Origin: CAZNJQ01 sp964573545
Lineage (GTDB): Bacteria; Patescibacteriota; Minisyncoccia; Phycocordibacterales; UBA2135
Assembly: GCA_964573545.1 (NCBI GenBank)
Contig: CAZNJQ010000018.1
Location: 1 to 13,629, forward strand
DNA length: 13,629 nt
Direction: 5' to 3'
Part shown: positions 13,111 through 13,629 of the stretch, one piece after another
Layout of the letters: the number at the start of each line of letters is the position of its first letter
Position numbering within the stretch: the first letter of the stretch is position 1
Notes under the pieces: model-generated
What the model saw: the letters and a program-made list of their open reading frames with translations, nothing else
Database searches by the model: none
What the model was told of the DNA's origin: nothing
Position numbers and translations under genes: made by a program

Positions 13111-13629
13111 ACTTTCTAATATACCATTCCGCCAACTCTAAATCTTCTCTTTTGTCTATGTCCACAAATCTATCGCTCGGCATGATATAGGGAAGAATTT
13201 TATCTCCGAAAAAATTTCCTTTCTCCATTATCGTGTCGTACTTCAAAAGAAACAGTGCGCCATTTTGCCAATATGTTTTCATCGTTTTTTGCCGAGGACC
13301 GGTGTGGAGCGCTTTGCCCTCTACTTTGATAAACGGCGAGAGATATCCATTTTCATCTATCGTCCACGATTTAAATGGGTTTTGAAACGGCTCAATCACA
13401 GAACGGAGTGAATCCGCGTCTGAATCATTTTTGAGCGCGACAATCGCCTCATCAATCTCCTGCGGAGTTCGAAACGGGCACGGCGGCTCAAGCCAGACAA
13501 TTATCTCCGGACTGACTCCCTCTTTTTCTTCCAAAAATTGAAGTACATGCTTCAAAACGGGATCAGGCGGCGTGTCATCTTGCGCAAGCTCCGCAGGGCG
13601 GATAAACGGCACTTCAGCGCCATATTCAC
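13100..13629 (-). CDS. neuA: CMP-nonulosonate cytidylyltransferase (NeuA-like) 2, partial
   Basis: C-terminal part of a second CMP-sugar synthetase; the reading frame continues through the right edge, so the true start and the ARGGSKG nucleotide motif lie outside the window. About 175 residues are visible, beginning with EYGAEVPFIRPAELAQD, which aligns with YGADVPFMRPPELAQD at 66-81 of the first copy. Roughly 65 residues are therefore missing. The conserved LQPTSPLR loop reads LEPPCPFR here, a clear substitution in the nucleotide/sugar-binding region. The end has DRFVDIDKREDLELAEW, matching the DIN-xx-DFE region of the family. The GTG codon at 13610-13612 is an internal Val, not a start. It is the most upstream operon gene seen, and the promoter must lie beyond the edge. 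Confidence 0.88.
   Translation of the reverse strand, partial: EYGAEVPFIRPAELAQDDTPPDPVLKHVLQFLEEKEGVSPEIIVWLEPPCPFRTPQEIDEAIVALKNDSDADSLRSVIEPFQNPFKSWTIDENGYLSPFIKVEGKALHTGPRQKTMKTYWQNGALFLLKYDTIMEKGNFFGDKILPYIMPSDRFVDIDKREDLELAEWYIRKFNF

Noticed and set aside
13610..13612. GTG as the start of the right-edge NeuA-like gene
   Set aside because: Upstream codons continue in frame with conserved family sequence (EYGAE), so the gene is cut by the window edge rather than starting here.
1..13629. CRISPR array, tRNA, rRNA or transposase
   Set aside because: Nothing seen: no regularly spaced repeats, no cloverleaf or rRNA-like segments, and no transposase or integrase motifs in any frame.

Overview
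The window looks like a surface-glycan locus from a small-genome environmental bacterium. The dense packing, scarce Shine-Dalgarno sites, AT-rich spacers with TAATT-type words and a four-helix-bundle (23S-IVP-type) gene recall Patescibacteria (CPR, Parcubacteria-like), but this is inference because no phylogenetic marker is present. TGA ends several genes, so the code is not one that reads TGA as glycine. No rRNA, tRNA, CRISPR or transposase is seen, and no gene-free stretch exceeds about 105 bp.

Layout, left to right. Positions 89-2521 hold two minus-strand genes: an NAD-dependent epimerase and a membrane polyprenyl-phosphate sugar-1-phosphate transferase, which is the usual glycan-initiating enzyme. 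A 52-bp divergent spacer separates them from the only plus-strand gene, a GT4 glycosyltransferase (2574-3731). Its stop codon overlaps that of the next gene. From 3728 to the right edge every gene is on the minus strand and is read right to left: NeuA-like (cut by the edge), four-helix-bundle protein, 2-hydroxyacid dehydrogenase 2, NeuB-like 2, NeuC-like 2, UDP-GlcNAc 4,6-dehydratase, NeuB-like 1, NeuC-like 1, NeuA-like 1, 2-hydroxyacid dehydrogenase 1, APS-kinase-like protein.

The core is therefore a doubled nonulosonic acid (sialic, legionaminic or pseudaminic-type) pathway. There are two hydrolysing 2-epimerases, two PEP-condensing synthases and two CMP-sugar synthetases, and a D-2-hydroxyacid dehydrogenase follows each CMP-sugar synthetase. 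The 4,6-dehydratase suggests that at least one product is a legionaminic or pseudaminic-type diamino sugar, yet no aminotransferase or N-acetyltransferase is visible. The CMP-sugars would be used by glycosyltransferases building a glycan on the lipid carrier primed by the sugar transferase.

The most striking signal is a 410-bp tract identical by eye between the two dehydrogenase genes (4497-4906 and 11858-12267). It covers most of the NAD-binding domain, while the substrate-domain parts are strongly diverged. This points to recent gene conversion, or to an assembly join that must be excluded. The second is the four-helix-bundle gene, which sits between imperfect inverted repeats and splits a NeuA-dehydrogenase pair that overlaps by ATGA in the other module.
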